From Adiantum capillus-veneris (Eukaryota; Streptophyta; Polypodiopsida; Polypodiales; Pteridaceae), in assembly GCA_014529385.2 (NCBI GenBank), contig CM043966.1, positions 95,072,587 through 95,136,586 of the forward strand: 64,000 nt of DNA, given 5' to 3'. The notes below the pieces were generated by a model that saw nothing but the letters and a program-made list of their open reading frames with translations, was not told the DNA's origin and ran no database searches. A program made the translations under genes and the position numbers. Shown piece after piece: positions 25,501 through 39,125 of this stretch; position 1 is the stretch's first letter; each line of letters begins with the position of its first letter.

Positions 25501-27718
25501 GGATGCGTGACCTATGAGACCGAGTTACAATTGAAAATATGCTTTTGGAATTGTAATGGATACCCATGGAATGCGGGGGTTGGCATTGATGAACTAACAA
25601 GCAAAGCCGATGTTGTACCTCTTGTTGAAACTTGGGAGCATGATACACAAAGGATTAACGGCTTGGAGGATTACAATGTACATTCATTGATGTGGTCAAA
25701 CAATTTCAAGCAACGAAGAGGACAAGGAGGGTTAGCATGTATGGTTAAGAAAGGATTGGAAGATTTTGTATCAATTGTGAAAGATGACAAGTACAAACGT
25801 TATGTATGGCTGAAAATTATGACACCAAAAAGAGCACCCATTTTTGTAGCCGGTTGCTACATTCCTTATCATGATTCTCCCTTTTATGCTTGCATGGATA
25901 GAGATCAACCATTTTCTGATTTGGAAGAGGACATAGCTTATTTCAAAGGTGAAGGTGATGTTATTGTATTTGGGGATATGAATGCTCGTACAAAAACATT
26001 GCAACATGATACTCAACAATTTGATATCCCATACATTTCAAGGGAGTTGGAGGAAGTTCACTTGTATGATGGTACTTCAATGGATGAGAAAGAGCCGGAT
26101 CACTATGGAAAGTTACTTTTACACATGTGTAATAGCACGGGTATGCTCATTGCCAATGGTGTATCTTTGTGGAGTTGAACCAATGGATTTACATGTAGAA
26201 GACATAATGGGGATAGTGTGATTGACTATATGCTACTCTCTGAAGCCATCATGTATCGCATAAAGAGTTTTATGTTTGGTCAATGGACCCCGAAGTCCGA
26301 CCATTGCACCTTATGTATTGACCTTTCATGTGGAGAAGCAACTAAGCATGATAATCTCAGCCAAAGGAAAGAGAAGTTATCACTATGTATGGATTTCAAA
26401 CGGGCACCAATGTACATTGAAATGGTTGAGCAAAAATTATGGATGACAAAGCTTCAATGTGATGCACCATTGGAAACTAAATGGGAAGCTTTCAAGAAAG
26501 CTATTTGTTCTTGTGCGGAAGAATGCTTTGCCATAAAGCATCTCCATGGTATCAACAAAGATAGATCACGCAAAAGGTGGTTTGATAAAGAATGTCAAGA
26601 TGCTCGAAAGTCCTTGATAAAGCTTGATGCAACTATGGACAAAGACAACTATCAAAGTCATTTGCATACATACAAGGCATTGATTCAAAAGAAGAGAAGA
26701 AGATGGGAAGTAAAGCAACAAGAATTTCAAGTCCAAGAAAAGGCACATGCATGTGGAAGATTTTGGAGAAACTTGAGAGGCAAGCGGGTTGAGAATTTTG
26801 GTAACTTGAGTCTAGTGGATATGTACACACATTGTAGGCAATTATATGAGCAAGAAAATACTGAAAAAATGCCATTTTATGGTTCACTCCCATGTATGCC
26901 ATCTTTTTTTACTATTGAGGATGTATGCAGTGGGCTTGAAAAGTTGGCCACTCGCAAAGCGGGAGATCTTCAAGGTATCAAGCCGGAGATGATCAAATGG
27001 ACGAGAGATTTTACCCATGAGTGGATGTGTGATATGTTCAACCTTGCACTTCAACTTGGTATGCCTTATGATTGGAGTACTAATTGGGTTAAGCCTTTGC
27101 ATAAAGGAGGGGCTGTAAAGAATGTAAGCAACCACCGGACTATAATGATTGGGTCTCTTATGGCAAAGTTGTTTGGGTGCATAATGGAGATGAAATTGAG
27201 TGATTGGGATGAAGAGAATCACAAGCGTGCAAAGGGACAAGCGGGTTTTCGTCGATGCCATAGCACCATTGATCATCTTGTCACTCTTCGTGTTCTCATG
27301 GAGGAAAGTCGGTTGAAAGGCAAGCAATTGTATTGTTGTTTTGTGGACTTTAAGAAAGCCTTTGATATGATTCCATGTAACAATTTGTGGAGAAGGATGG
27401 AAGAACTCCAAGTGCCAAGTGAGTTTATGCTTGCGGTTTCTCGAAATCTATGAGAAGGTGATTTGTCAATTGCGCATGGGAAGAGAAATTTCAGAAATTT
27501 TTGTAAGCACTATTGGGGTTAAACAAGGATGTCCATTGTCACCAACTCTCTTTGGTCTATGCATCGATCAATTGGAACAAATGGTACTTGACTTTATGCA
27601 AGAAGAAGGCATTGAAGAGGTCACTATTTGCAATGCGGTAATCATGCTTTTGTTGTATGCGGATGATGTAGTGCTTCTAGCACACACTTTAGAAGATGCA
27701 CAAAAGTCTCTAGCAGTT

Positions 27719-28306
27719 TTCACTATCATATAGGTGTATGAAACAAAAGTGCTAGCAAGTATACCGTTGTTTCAATTCTAATTACGCTATTTGTTCCTTG
27801 AATTCGAAAGTCATCAAGTAAGCTAGCTTTCAGGTTGGCGATAAAAAGGATTAAAAAAAGGTTTAACACGCACAGTTTAAGTTTACCTTAAGTTTGCGTC
27901 AGGGTGCAAGCAAGCAAGAATTGGCTGTTTACCATACCATTATGAGGGCAGGGCATTTTTAATAAATCATCCCTATCCCCGTTGTTTGCCCCCGTTCATT
28001 GAAGTTAGCAAAGTCATGCAAATAGATGGCAGACTGGATACCTTACACTCCAAGGCGGCTTTTCGTTAAGGTTGTTACGTTTTAATTCTTTGAAACAAGG
28101 TGAAATCTATCATTAGCCAAACAATTATTCGGTTATGTTACTCTAGGCTTTGCCTTAACAAAAGCTATTGCCCTGTTTGCTTTGATGATGGCCTTTTCGA
28201 TATTCTTCGTATTTTAAGGAAATCAATAAACAACCCTGAAGATAAGTCTAGATAAATAACGGTTACTTCGGGGTGGCCTTTGCTTTGGTCACCCCTCAAC
28301 TTGGTT
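27719..28306 (+). other. Nuclear mitochondrial DNA insert (NUMT) carrying the 3' part of atp9
   Basis: This segment separates KSLAV from LENFCLHSGLIVNES in the LINE RT, residues expected to be adjacent. It includes a perfectly recognisable end of mitochondrial ATP9 (28110-28217). The rest (27719-28109 and 28218-28306) shows no LINE similarity and is inferred to be mitochondrial DNA upstream and downstream of atp9. I found no clear target duplication, as expected for end-joined organelle inserts. Confidence 0.75.
28110..28217 (+). pseudogene. atp9: Mitochondrial ATP synthase subunit 9 (atp9), 3' end, in a NUMT
   Basis: Thirty-five codons plus TAA read [20 protein letters not shown] then [15 protein letters not shown]. 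This matches the conserved second half of plant mitochondrial ATP9, the proteolipid ring subunit of ATP synthase (usual: ..GYAILGFALTEAI.., ..AFLILFVF). ACT where Ile is expected and TCG where Leu is expected are what unedited C-to-U sites would look like. GTT for Ala could be a U-to-C site or a mutation. Lys for Glu is probably a mutation and would remove the proton-carrying carboxylate. Upstream codons for the first half are not recognisable. It is a nuclear relic without function. Confidence 0.88.
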
Positions 28307-29520
28307 GTCCTTGAGAACTTTTGCTTGCATAGTGGGCTGATTGTAAATGAATCCAAAAAAAGGTTATGCTTGTGAAAACCAACCATAAGGAGAAGCCATG
28401 CATTGTGTACAACAACGAGACACTTGAAGTTGTTGAGAGCTTTAAGTACCTTGGCCTTGAGGTTCCATCCAATCACAAGTGGCATGAATGTGCTATGCGT
28501 CGTTTGGAAGCGGGAAAGAGAGCATATTATGCATTTGAGAACATGTGTAATGCGGGAAACATCAAGTGTTGGGTTCTCAAGAAGTATCTTTTTGATGCAT
28601 TGGTGACACCGGTTCTTCTTTATGGAGTTGAAGTGTGGGGCGGGAGCATCTCAAAGTCTACTTGGAAAGAGTTTGAGAATGTCCAAAAGCGTTTTCTTAC
28701 AAACTTTCTCCAAGTTAAGACACAAACACCATATATGCTCCTACTTCTTGAGTCGGGATCTCTTCCAATTGAGGTTATGGGCATGGAAAGGGTTGTGGGG
28801 TACATGATAAAGATGTGTCAAAACCCCTCACATCGACTTCCTACAATTGCATGGGAAGCAAGCAAAAAAGTTCAAAAGACGCATAAAAGCAAGATCTTGA
28901 GCACGGGATGGATGCAAGACATAAAGAAGTGGTTTGGGAGATGGGATGCATTACACTTGCTACATGATGCTTCAATTGACTCTCAAGTGAATGAAGCTTT
29001 TCTACAACGCCAATGTATTACGGCTTGGGAGAAATCCGGTGGGTCACGCTTCATACATTACACCACCTATATTGCCCCCAACTACAAAACCATGTTCTTC
29101 GCTGAGAGAGGAAACCGTACTCACACTTAAATGCTTGAGCCTATTCCCTTGTTCGCGATACGCACTATCGCAGCAATTCGGCTTAGCTCCCATTTCCTTC
29201 GATGCGAGATAGGGCGTTGGGGCAATGGAGAAGAGTCAAATCGATTGTGCACATTATGCTCACTGCAAGCTCGAGAGTCTGAGTACCACACACTACTAGA
29301 GTGCTCAGCTTTTGATCACATCCGAACTTGCTTCTCTCACATTTTCAGCCATAACTTAGACCTACACACTTTCCTCTCCCAGCCAAAGTGTGGGCTCTCC
29401 ATTGCGACTCTCATCACTACAATTTTGGAGCATCGAGAGTCACTCATCAGCCATACACATACTACATCACATGTAACTTTGGTCCCATAGGTCATATTTG
29501 ACCTCCGAGGACGATAATAA

Positions 29521-29645
<125 letters not shown>

Positions 29646-29737
29646 TACAGATACAACTTACACAACACCCCACCTAGATAGGTCCATGGCTACAACCGCA
29701 TTGAATTGTTTTCTTGGTGCCACATGCCTCTCTCTGT

Positions 29738-30658
<921 letters not shown>

Positions 30659-30813
30659 TTTATTTGCAAGATACTTCAAATATAGAATACAACGTTTTCC
30701 GTGCAACTTGCTTGTAAATGTATTATACATGAATTCTGTTACATTGATTGACAAGAAGGCTAAGTAATTCTCCATTTACATCCATCGACAAAAGTCGCCC
30801 ACTTCACAGACTT

Positions 30814-31093
30814 TATGAAGCTTTTTTGTTATTAAAAAAATATGTTCCTTTCTTCTTGAAAAAGTCAATCCGCCATTTCCAATATAAACGACGCACATAG
30901 GTGTCGTCAGGTTGTCCGTCTGCACAAATTACAATCCTCTTTGTATACTCAATTATGTCCTTAGAGTACAACCAGTGTGCCAGCCAGTTTATGACAGTGG
31001 TTGACAGAAAACAGGCGCGCACTTCTTTAGACTGCTTTAGCTAGCTTGGGAAAAACAAGCAATGACCCCAATGGATTAAACGTTAGCTTACAA
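30814..31093 (-). pseudogene. FCP1-like gene of T1, C-terminal exon (after the CACTA insertion)
   Basis: In minus orientation, immediately after CACTA A, a frame reads NPLGSLLVFPKLAKA. After a 1-base shift it reads FLSTTVINWLAHWLYSKDII then EYTKRIVICADGQ, ending at a TAA at 30814. In FCP1/NIF phosphatases the DDSP loop is followed by an 'NP...I.fP' block and a helix-rich end of the type '...L...L..l....D...Y', so this fits the expected downstream half of the domain begun at 38390-37789. The C-terminal basic end (WKWRIDFFKKK) is of unknown meaning. Confidence 0.6.
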
Positions 31094-31325
31094 CACTACA
31101 TGGAGATATCGACGCGCGTATATCGACAAAATTAGCGGGCGTTGATATACGCGTCGCAATGTGCGTCGATATACACGTGGAAAGGCTTTATTTCCCACGC
31201 GTATATCGACGCGTATAGCGACGCAAAAAAATTTGGGGGAAAAAAGCGAAACCCGCGAGCAGCAAGGGCCATTTTCTCCTGCGCTCTGCTCAAATCTTGG
31301 CCTCCACCTGCTGCGCAGGTATTAT

Positions 31326-33440
<2,115 letters not shown>

Positions 33441-33457
33441 ATTCATAATCATTGTAG

Positions 33458-33653
33458 ATGGCAACGTCATCAACTAACATGGAGGAAAAGATTGCATGCT
33501 CGTGCACGCTCTGCAAGTATCAAATCCTGCGCAAGCGTAGGATATGTAATGAGCATGTGCACAAGTACGAAGAGTTTGCTAGAGAGACCGTACAGAATCT
33601 GCGATACGACTCCTACAGAACGGGCATTGATTTCCGCGACATAGCACCTACAT

Positions 33654-33701
<48 letters not shown>

Positions 33702-34150
33702 ATTATGCGTGAAGGTCCGACCAATATAGAGCCACGGATGGAAGCAGAAAAGGGCTTACAGACAGAAGACGACGGCATGGAGGAGATGCTGGATGCCTTC
33801 TTCCAGACAAGCGAGGAGAACGCGAACGAAGCAGCACCAGAAGTCGTCCGCCTGTCTCCTGAAGACATGTTGAGGAAGTTGGCACGTCAACCAATCTATG
33901 AAGGCGCCAAAATATCTGTGCTTCGTACTTGTCTGGCGTTTTTGAATCTTCAGTCAGTGTACGGGTGGTCAGATGCAAGCGTCACTGCTTTGTTTAGGTA
34001 CGTAATTTACGAAAGAGATTTTCCGATTGCAATGGTGATGTGCTCTGAGAGATTTGTAATTTAATGTGGCTTAAACAGGTTATTGCGGGAGCAACTTCTC
34101 CCAGTTGGCAATGAATTCTTTCAATTCCGATCAAGGGGTGTTTAACGGAG
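33458..34150 (+). pseudogene. CACTA A TNP2-type transposase, N-terminal part
   Basis: The first ATG at 33458 gives CSCTLCKYQILRKRRICNEH then VHKYEEF, matching the transposase-associated N-terminal domain (CPC..C....... .V..HL...GF). A (GA)n tract at about 33656-33697 expands inside the exon. The frame then resumes with a region ending IYEGAKISVLRTCLAFLNLQ then SVYGWSDASVTALFR, the 'LY.g....L..l..L..LK...GWs...f..LL' block of TNP2 proteins. Donor FR|GTACGT and acceptor AACAG give a short intron (about 34000-34077), and LLREQLLPVGNEFF follows. There the protein breaks off: the whole Transposase_21 catalytic core expected next is missing, and sequence joins DUF4218 at about 34150. Confidence 0.78.
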
Positions 34151-35595
34151 GAAGTGCGGACCTGCATATACAAGATTTCAGAGCTAGTGCGGTGGATCTC
34201 TTCCAAGGAGATACGGGAGGAATCTATTGCAATCGCAAGGGCTAACTCCATTGAGGCAATTTGCATGATTGAGAAGTATCTACCCACGAGCTGCCTAACT
34301 ATCCAAATGCACTTGCTCGTCCATGTAGTAGATGAGGTTGCAGTGGCAGGTACAGTCCACAGCCATTGGATGTTCTTTCTAGAGCGGTTCATGAAAACAC
34401 TTAAGGGTTTTGTTCGCCAAAAAGCGCGTCCAGAGGGGAGCATGGCAGAAGGATGGCTGGTGCAAGAGTCTCTTGTATTGACGACCGAATTTCTATCCGT
34501 TTCTGACCCAGAAATGCCTCGACTATGGAGCGATGAGGAGGATGCAATACTGGTGGGAGAGGAGCCGCAAGGGCAAGGGGTGCCGAAGAAAATGAACCTG
34601 GCCATGCGAGAAAAGATCATGAAGTTCTGTATACTAAATTCAGCGCCGATGCAAAAATGGCTTGAAAGGTACGAAGAAGAGAAAGAGAGACGCAATCTAG
34701 AGCGACAGGATTTCAGGCGAAGTCGCGAAGTCGAACGACTAGAGGCTTACCCTTGCCATACTATCTCGCTCCTCTACCTGAATTCCCTACAATGGCATGG
34801 TTGGACAAGACAGGGAGAGCAGCTCGACAGATCGGAGAACCCATATCTCTAGAAGAGGAAGAGCTGGCTATTGGATGTGACTGGAAGTATCATACATACA
34901 TGGCACTGTGGTCGCATGGAAAGCATTTTAGAACACAACAAATTGACAGCAAAAGAAACACGTTTGACAGTGGGGTAATGGTTAGTTTCATGCAAAAGAG
35001 CAAGGCCAGTGCTAGAGACACGAATGAGAGCACTAGCAACTTGGATTACTGTGGTCTGGTGTCAAATATCTTGAAAGTAAGCTTCAGGCGGTTTGAGATG
35101 TTTTTGTTGGATGTGAAGTGGTTCAAGGTGATTACTTCTGGTCGCAATGCAACGGTACGCAGAGATGGAAACAAACTTGTGCAAATAGATTCTACAAAGA
35201 CTTGGACAGATGCGAGCGACACATTTGCTCTCCCCGAACATTGCGAGCAAGTGGTCTTTGTACCGGACCCTCGAGAGCGACAATGGTGGTTTGTGGTTCA
35301 GGTTGCTCCAAGAAATAAACAAGTATTTGAAGGGCAAGATCTTCTGGAGGAAAGTCAGTCAGACGACGTCCATACTACTGTGACATTAGATGAGATGGAC
35401 GAAGGTATGGCAGAGGAAGCTGACAGATATACGAGGGATGACGCAGACGAGCCAGAATTGACACTTGTAGATGAAGATGCAATGGATGAAGACAATCTTC
35501 CAGAACGAGTTGGGGCAGAGTTATGTTTGCAATTAGAGATAGACGATGATACGGTGCAAGATATTATCGATGATGCCTCCCTCGTCGAGGCCTAG
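34151..35595 (+). CDS. CACTA A TNP2-type protein, C-terminal DUF4218 and DUF4216 domains
   Basis: Two overlapping frames. 34154-34750 reads CLTIQMHLLVHVVDEVAVAG, SHWMFFLERFMKTLKGFV and KARPEGSMAEGWLVQES, the diagnostic blocks of DUF4218 (..HL.VHL..E....GPV..RWMYPFER....LK..VRNKARPEGSIAEGY..EE). 34753-35595 reads LDYCGLVSNILKVSF, RFEMFLLDVKWFKV, FALPEHCEQVVFVPDPRERQ and WWFVVQVAPRN, matching DUF4216. An acidic C-terminal tail ends at TAG 35593-35595. The two frames join by a short intron or a shift near 34750-34850. These domains accompany the catalytic core in plant CACTA transposases; their biochemical role is not settled. Here they persist without the core. Confidence 0.8.
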
Positions 35596-35701
35596 GCATG
35601 TAAGTGTTTGTGTGAAGACTTTGATTTAAAATTAAGCTTAAAGTTAATTTAAACAACTGTGTTCTAACGCTTTATTTTACTTTCTTTGTGCAGGACTTTA
35701 G

Positions 35702-36960
35702 TATGGCAGACGAGATTCCAGATCCCGCTTCCATGAGTATAGATGCATTCATGGGCTTCGTTACATGGATGACGCCTGCTCAGATGGCAGAGGCTTCTCA
35801 GTACTTGGTAGCCAGAGGCACGGGGACTACGCCTCCGGGCTTCACACCCGAGGGACCGACGCCTAGGGGGGGGACGTCTACGGGGTTCATGACGCCTATG
35901 GGTACAACGCCTTCTTCTCCCATCACGGCCGCTTCGACACCTAGGGGTGGGGTAGAGGCGGGTATGTCCTCATCTCCGCAGCACAGGCGCACTCGCCGAT
36001 CTCGGCGATCGTCAGGTGGAGGTGGTGGTTGCTGTGGAGGAGGGTCCACAGATGCTTCGACCCCTCCTCGCTCACGACCCCCGTCTTACCCAGGCACACC
36101 TCTCGACACACCTCTTGGCACACCTCGGACACCTTGGGGGGGCACACGATCCTAGTGCCTCCAAGCTCTATATTGTACGGAGAGATGGTTCTGTTGACAT
36201 GGATAGAGTCGGGACTGAGATGCGACAGCGGATTCGCCAGCTCGTGGAGCTACAGTTTTCGACCAGCATTCTGACGTCTTGGGATCAACAAGAAAAGGAA
36301 AAAGTCACTTACATAGTGGAGACCATCCTGAGAGAGTACCAACCTGCTCCGGGTTCTTCCGTTGTTTCGGTACGGTGGATCAAGGGTGTTGCACGGGACA
36401 CCATCAAACATCGACGAGATGCAGCTCGGAAGGCTTTCAGGACCGGCTCGTCGAAGCCTTCGGGCATCCCACACGAGACGTGGCTGCAGATCAGGGAGGA
36501 TGAGTAGACAGCGGCCACGCAATTCAGACAGCAACGTGAGGCCGCGCAGGGACGACAGATGACTAGGGGGACATCTCATCTTGGCAGCGGAGGCTTCGAC
36601 ACCTTTCGCTATGAGTTTGTGAGTTTCTAATCCAATCTTAACTATGGCGTTTTTTAAAACGCGATGAATCATGTATTCTTATTACTTTGATTTTTGTATA
36701 AACGCAAAATCTTGCGATGCATCGAGCTCCATCACGCAAGGAGGAGTCAGATGGATATCGCAGAGGTATCTATGAAGTACTGAATGATCTTGAAGCTTCA
36801 GGAGAGCCTGTAGACTGGGAGGCCTTACAGTCTCGCTGATCGCTCGAGGTGAGACGTTAATATGTGTGAGTTGATTTAATTAAGTCAGTATATGTGAAGT
36901 AATATCAATATTAATTTTGTGAGTTGTCCTATGTGCAGGTTGCGACACCTAGTCATTAGT
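35702..36960 (+). pseudogene. CACTA A second gene: Transposase_24-like (TNPA-type) protein
   Basis: The gene starts after a CAG acceptor near 35695 with MADEIPDPASMSIDAFMGFV. A Thr/Pro/Gly-rich linker with repeated TPRGG/TPLGTPRTP-like runs and a CCGGGS stretch follows. After a shift near 36130 the frame reads GTEMRQRIRQLVELQF, LTSWDQQEKEKVTYIVETIL then REYQ, and HRRDAARKAF (cf. Transposase_24: W......k...w..F...Y). After an in-frame TAG near 36505 come TQFRQQREAAQGRQ, HLGSGGFDTF and, after an intron, YRRGIYEVLNDLEASGEPVDW. The fixed order of Transposase_24 blocks is clear. In En/Spm, TNPA binds subterminal repeats and regulates transposition. This copy is broken. Confidence 0.72.
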
Positions 36961-37039
36961 GGACCAGATTTCATCTATATGCTTTGTGAGACACAGACAC
37001 GCTTCTGTGTCTCTTTTTTGTACAAACAGTTAGTGTTCA

Positions 37040-37335
37040 GACAGTTATTGTTTCCCTTATGGTTATGATTATTATCATTGTCATTGTATAGACAGTTATT
37101 GTTTCTCTTTCTGGTTATGCTTATGGTTATTGTTAATTTTGTTTATGGTTATGGTTATCTGCATTATGGTTTTGATCAAAGTGATTATAGCCGGTTATGG
37201 TTTTAAGTTATGGTTATGCTTTTAAGTTATGGTTATGGTTCGTTATGGTTATGCTTTTAAGTTATGGTTATGGTTCGTTATGCTTATGCTTTTAAGTTAT
37301 GGTTATGCTTTTAAGTTATGGCTATGCTTTTCAGT
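37040..37335. repeat. Degenerate (TTATGG)n minisatellite near the 3' end of CACTA A
   Basis: Repeats of TTATGGTTATGG and of the 18-base variant TTATGGTTATGCTTTTAAG fill this stretch, between the last coding exon and the GCGACG-type subterminal motifs. Confidence 0.85.
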
Positions 37336-37604
37336 TGGTGCGGTTGTCTTTCATTGGCCTTAAATCTCATGTAAGATCCTAGATGGATAGCATGTAGGAG
37401 GCGTATACATGATATGGTTCTTTTTTTAAAGTTTATGTAAAAACAAAGGGAACTCTGTCGAAATTTCTGCGCGCGGAAGCATGGTTGATATTTTGGTGCT
37501 GCTCGCTTTCTTGGGCAGAGGGCAGGAAGTCTGGCTGTGGCTGTGTCCATCTTTTAACTGGGCACAGGCCAGGCTACCTGGCCTCTGCCCAAGAAAAAAA
37601 TTTT

Positions 37605-37788
37605 CTGCTATGGTCGTCGCTATATGCGTTGCTATGCGCGTCGCTATATGCGTCGCTATGCACGTCGCTATACGCGTGGCTATCATTGTCGCTAATAGCG
37701 ACTGGTTTCACAGCGACGCGTATAGCGACGCTCATAGCGACGGGCAGCATCGATATATGCGTTGATAACACCTTCTTTTGTTGTAGTA
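37605..37788. repeat. CACTA A right subterminal motif cluster and terminus
   Basis: About a dozen variants of GTCGCTATGCGC / TATAGCGACG in both orientations lie between 37610 and 37755, then AACACCTTCTTTTGTTGTAGTA at the end. Such clusters are the expected binding sites of the element's own TNPA-type protein. Confidence 0.8.
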
Positions 37789-38390
37789 ATTATATCCAGA
37801 ATCATCAAAGATATGTGTGTCAGGTGGTATGTCAAAGAAAATTTTTGAGATTCTTGTGGAACACCGGTTTATCTGTTGCGCCCAATTTAAAAGGGGTCCT
37901 TGTGCACTGCGCCTGACTTACCACTTCTTTTGTGGTGGTCAGGGAACACTGTCGCTAGCATGCGTTTGAGCTTCTCAAACTCGCAGCAGCTCCATATCCA
38001 CACTTCGAACCATCTGAAAAAAAAATTCAGAAACACTTATGCATCGGGCCTTACCCAAAACTGTGTATCCCCTTCAACAACATACCACATTTCTGGTCAT
38101 TAGGGCAATTCTTCACCATATTTTCCATCAAATTTCTTGAGCACTAATCCATTAAGGTCCAAAATGAGAACCCTACGTTGCATGCTCAACGGAGGTGGTG
38201 GCCTTGGCCATATCAGTGGGATTCTTTTAATTAGTCTATACCATAGAGGAAACACGAGCACTGCAGGAGACAACACGCAATTCCATATTGCACGAATGTC
38301 AGCCCTACCATTCTGCTTGTCAGCCCTGAACCTATCTGCAAGGCGCCATTCTTCAACTGAAAACATATCTGCAGATGAAAAATTACACAA
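37789..38390 (-). pseudogene. FCP1/NIF-type phosphatase-like domain of T1 (exons upstream of the CACTA insertion)
   Basis: Minus-strand exons run as follows. 38372-38100 reads WPRPPPPLSMQRRVLILDLN then GLVLKKFDGKYG; RVLILDLNGLV is the HAD/FCP1 first motif (usually DLDGTL, often DLNG in plant NIF-like proteins). About 38014-37930 reads RWFEVWIWSCCEFEKLKRML then ATVFP, the 'fEv.iwTs......l...l' block, with donor GTG|GTAAGT. About 37866-37789 reads KPVFHKNLKNFL and, after a 1-base shift, IPPDTHIFDDSGYN, the 'tllIDDSP..' block. CACTA A lies exactly after this. FCP1-type enzymes remove phosphate from phospho-Ser (RNA polymerase II tail and others). The nucleophile Asp is present; the usual second Asp of the DxD signature is Asn (DLN). 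Shifts make it a pseudogene. Confidence 0.68.
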
Positions 38391-39125
38391 AACTCAAATT
38401 TAAATATGCAATTAGGACATATCTACAGATTGAAATCATACAATAAAAATACACAATGTTCAAAAATTAGGCACAAGATGAAAGAGACGTCGAATGGGAA
38501 AGAAAAGTTATATTAATTTCAGAAGTGGTGACATAAAAAGAAACATAGGGGGGCCAAACTATAATCTTTTGCAGGCTCTGGGTTTAGGGTTAGAACTTGT
38601 GCCGGTATTCTGCATCTCCTTAGTGTCTTCTATGTCCATCTCCTCTTTTGGATGCCCTTGGGTCTCTTCCTCTTCCTTGGATTTTTGCTCCATTTCAAGC
38701 TTCTAATCTCCAGTCTTCTCGATTTTTTTCCTTTTTGTCTTTATTATATCTTGAGCAAGGGTCTCCTCGGGACTTCCCTCCAACCTGACATCTACACGAC
38801 CATCAGCTTTAGAAAGCTGTGCAGCAAAAGATCACTTATTAGAGCCTTAATCAATGAAAAAACTTACTCTTGCCACGTTGGCCTCGTTTTCTCGGGGTCT
38901 TTGATCTTGTCACCCGCACGCCAGTGTCTAGCAACACATCGTCTCCTCATTCTGGGTTTTCCCTTCAGCACCAGTCGTACTCTGCTCCTTTACCTCAAAG
39001 TTTCGTTCTTCTTATGTTGTTTTCGAAACAGGTTTCTCAGCATTACCAGGGACACTTTCATCAAGCAAAACCTCCATAGGTGTCTTGTATGCAGGAGTCA
39101 CTGCATCGTTCCCTGTGTATTTACC
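38391..39125 (-). other. Intron or spacer between the FCP1-like and RING-like parts of T1
   Basis: No sustained coding frame with motifs is present. Minus-strand pieces around 39110-38830 (KTPMEVLLDESVPGNAEKP) may be a further exon continuing the RING-like gene. A polypyrimidine stretch precedes the FCP1-like exon. Whether the two parts form one gene or two cannot be decided here. Confidence 0.35.

Larger units (their letters stand above)
25501..29490 (+). pseudogene. LINE copy 2 ORF2: AP endonuclease, reverse transcriptase, zinc knuckle
   Basis: The endonuclease (25507-26330) shows CFWNCNGYPW, LVETWEHD, GGLACMVKKG, VIVFGDMNAR, NGDSVIDYMLLS and the final SDHCTL. An in-frame TGA lies at 26176-26178. 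The pre-RT and RT fingers (26400-27450) include ACGRFWRNLRGKR, LATRKAGDLQGIKPEMIKW, NHRTIMIGSLMAKLFG, GQAGFRRCHSTIDHL and FVDFKKAFDMIP (motif A). A +1 shift near 27430 leads to GVKQGCPLSPTLFGL (motif B) and LLYADDVVLLA (motif C). The mitochondrial insert follows. After a further shift in an A-run near 28360 the thumb and C-terminus continue (ESFKYLGLEV...), with a TAA at 29128-29130 and a zinc knuckle region CTLCSLQARESEYHTLLECS. Catalytic residues are present, but the gene is broken in at least five places. Confidence 0.85.

Noticed and set aside
27719-28306. Solo LTR or group II intron as the identity of the insert in the LINE
   Set aside because: No TG...CA ends with a target duplication and no convincing domain V were seen, whereas the atp9 coding end is clear, favouring a mitochondrial DNA insert.
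35798-36518. Several minus-strand and alternative-frame open frames over the CACTA A second gene
   Set aside because: GC-rich, Pro/Gly-rich shadows of the plus-strand Transposase_24-type gene, which has the ordered family blocks.
37426-37771. Open frames reading Ala-Thr-Arg-Ile-Ala repeats
   Set aside because: Translations of the GCGTCGCTATA subterminal motif cluster of CACTA A.
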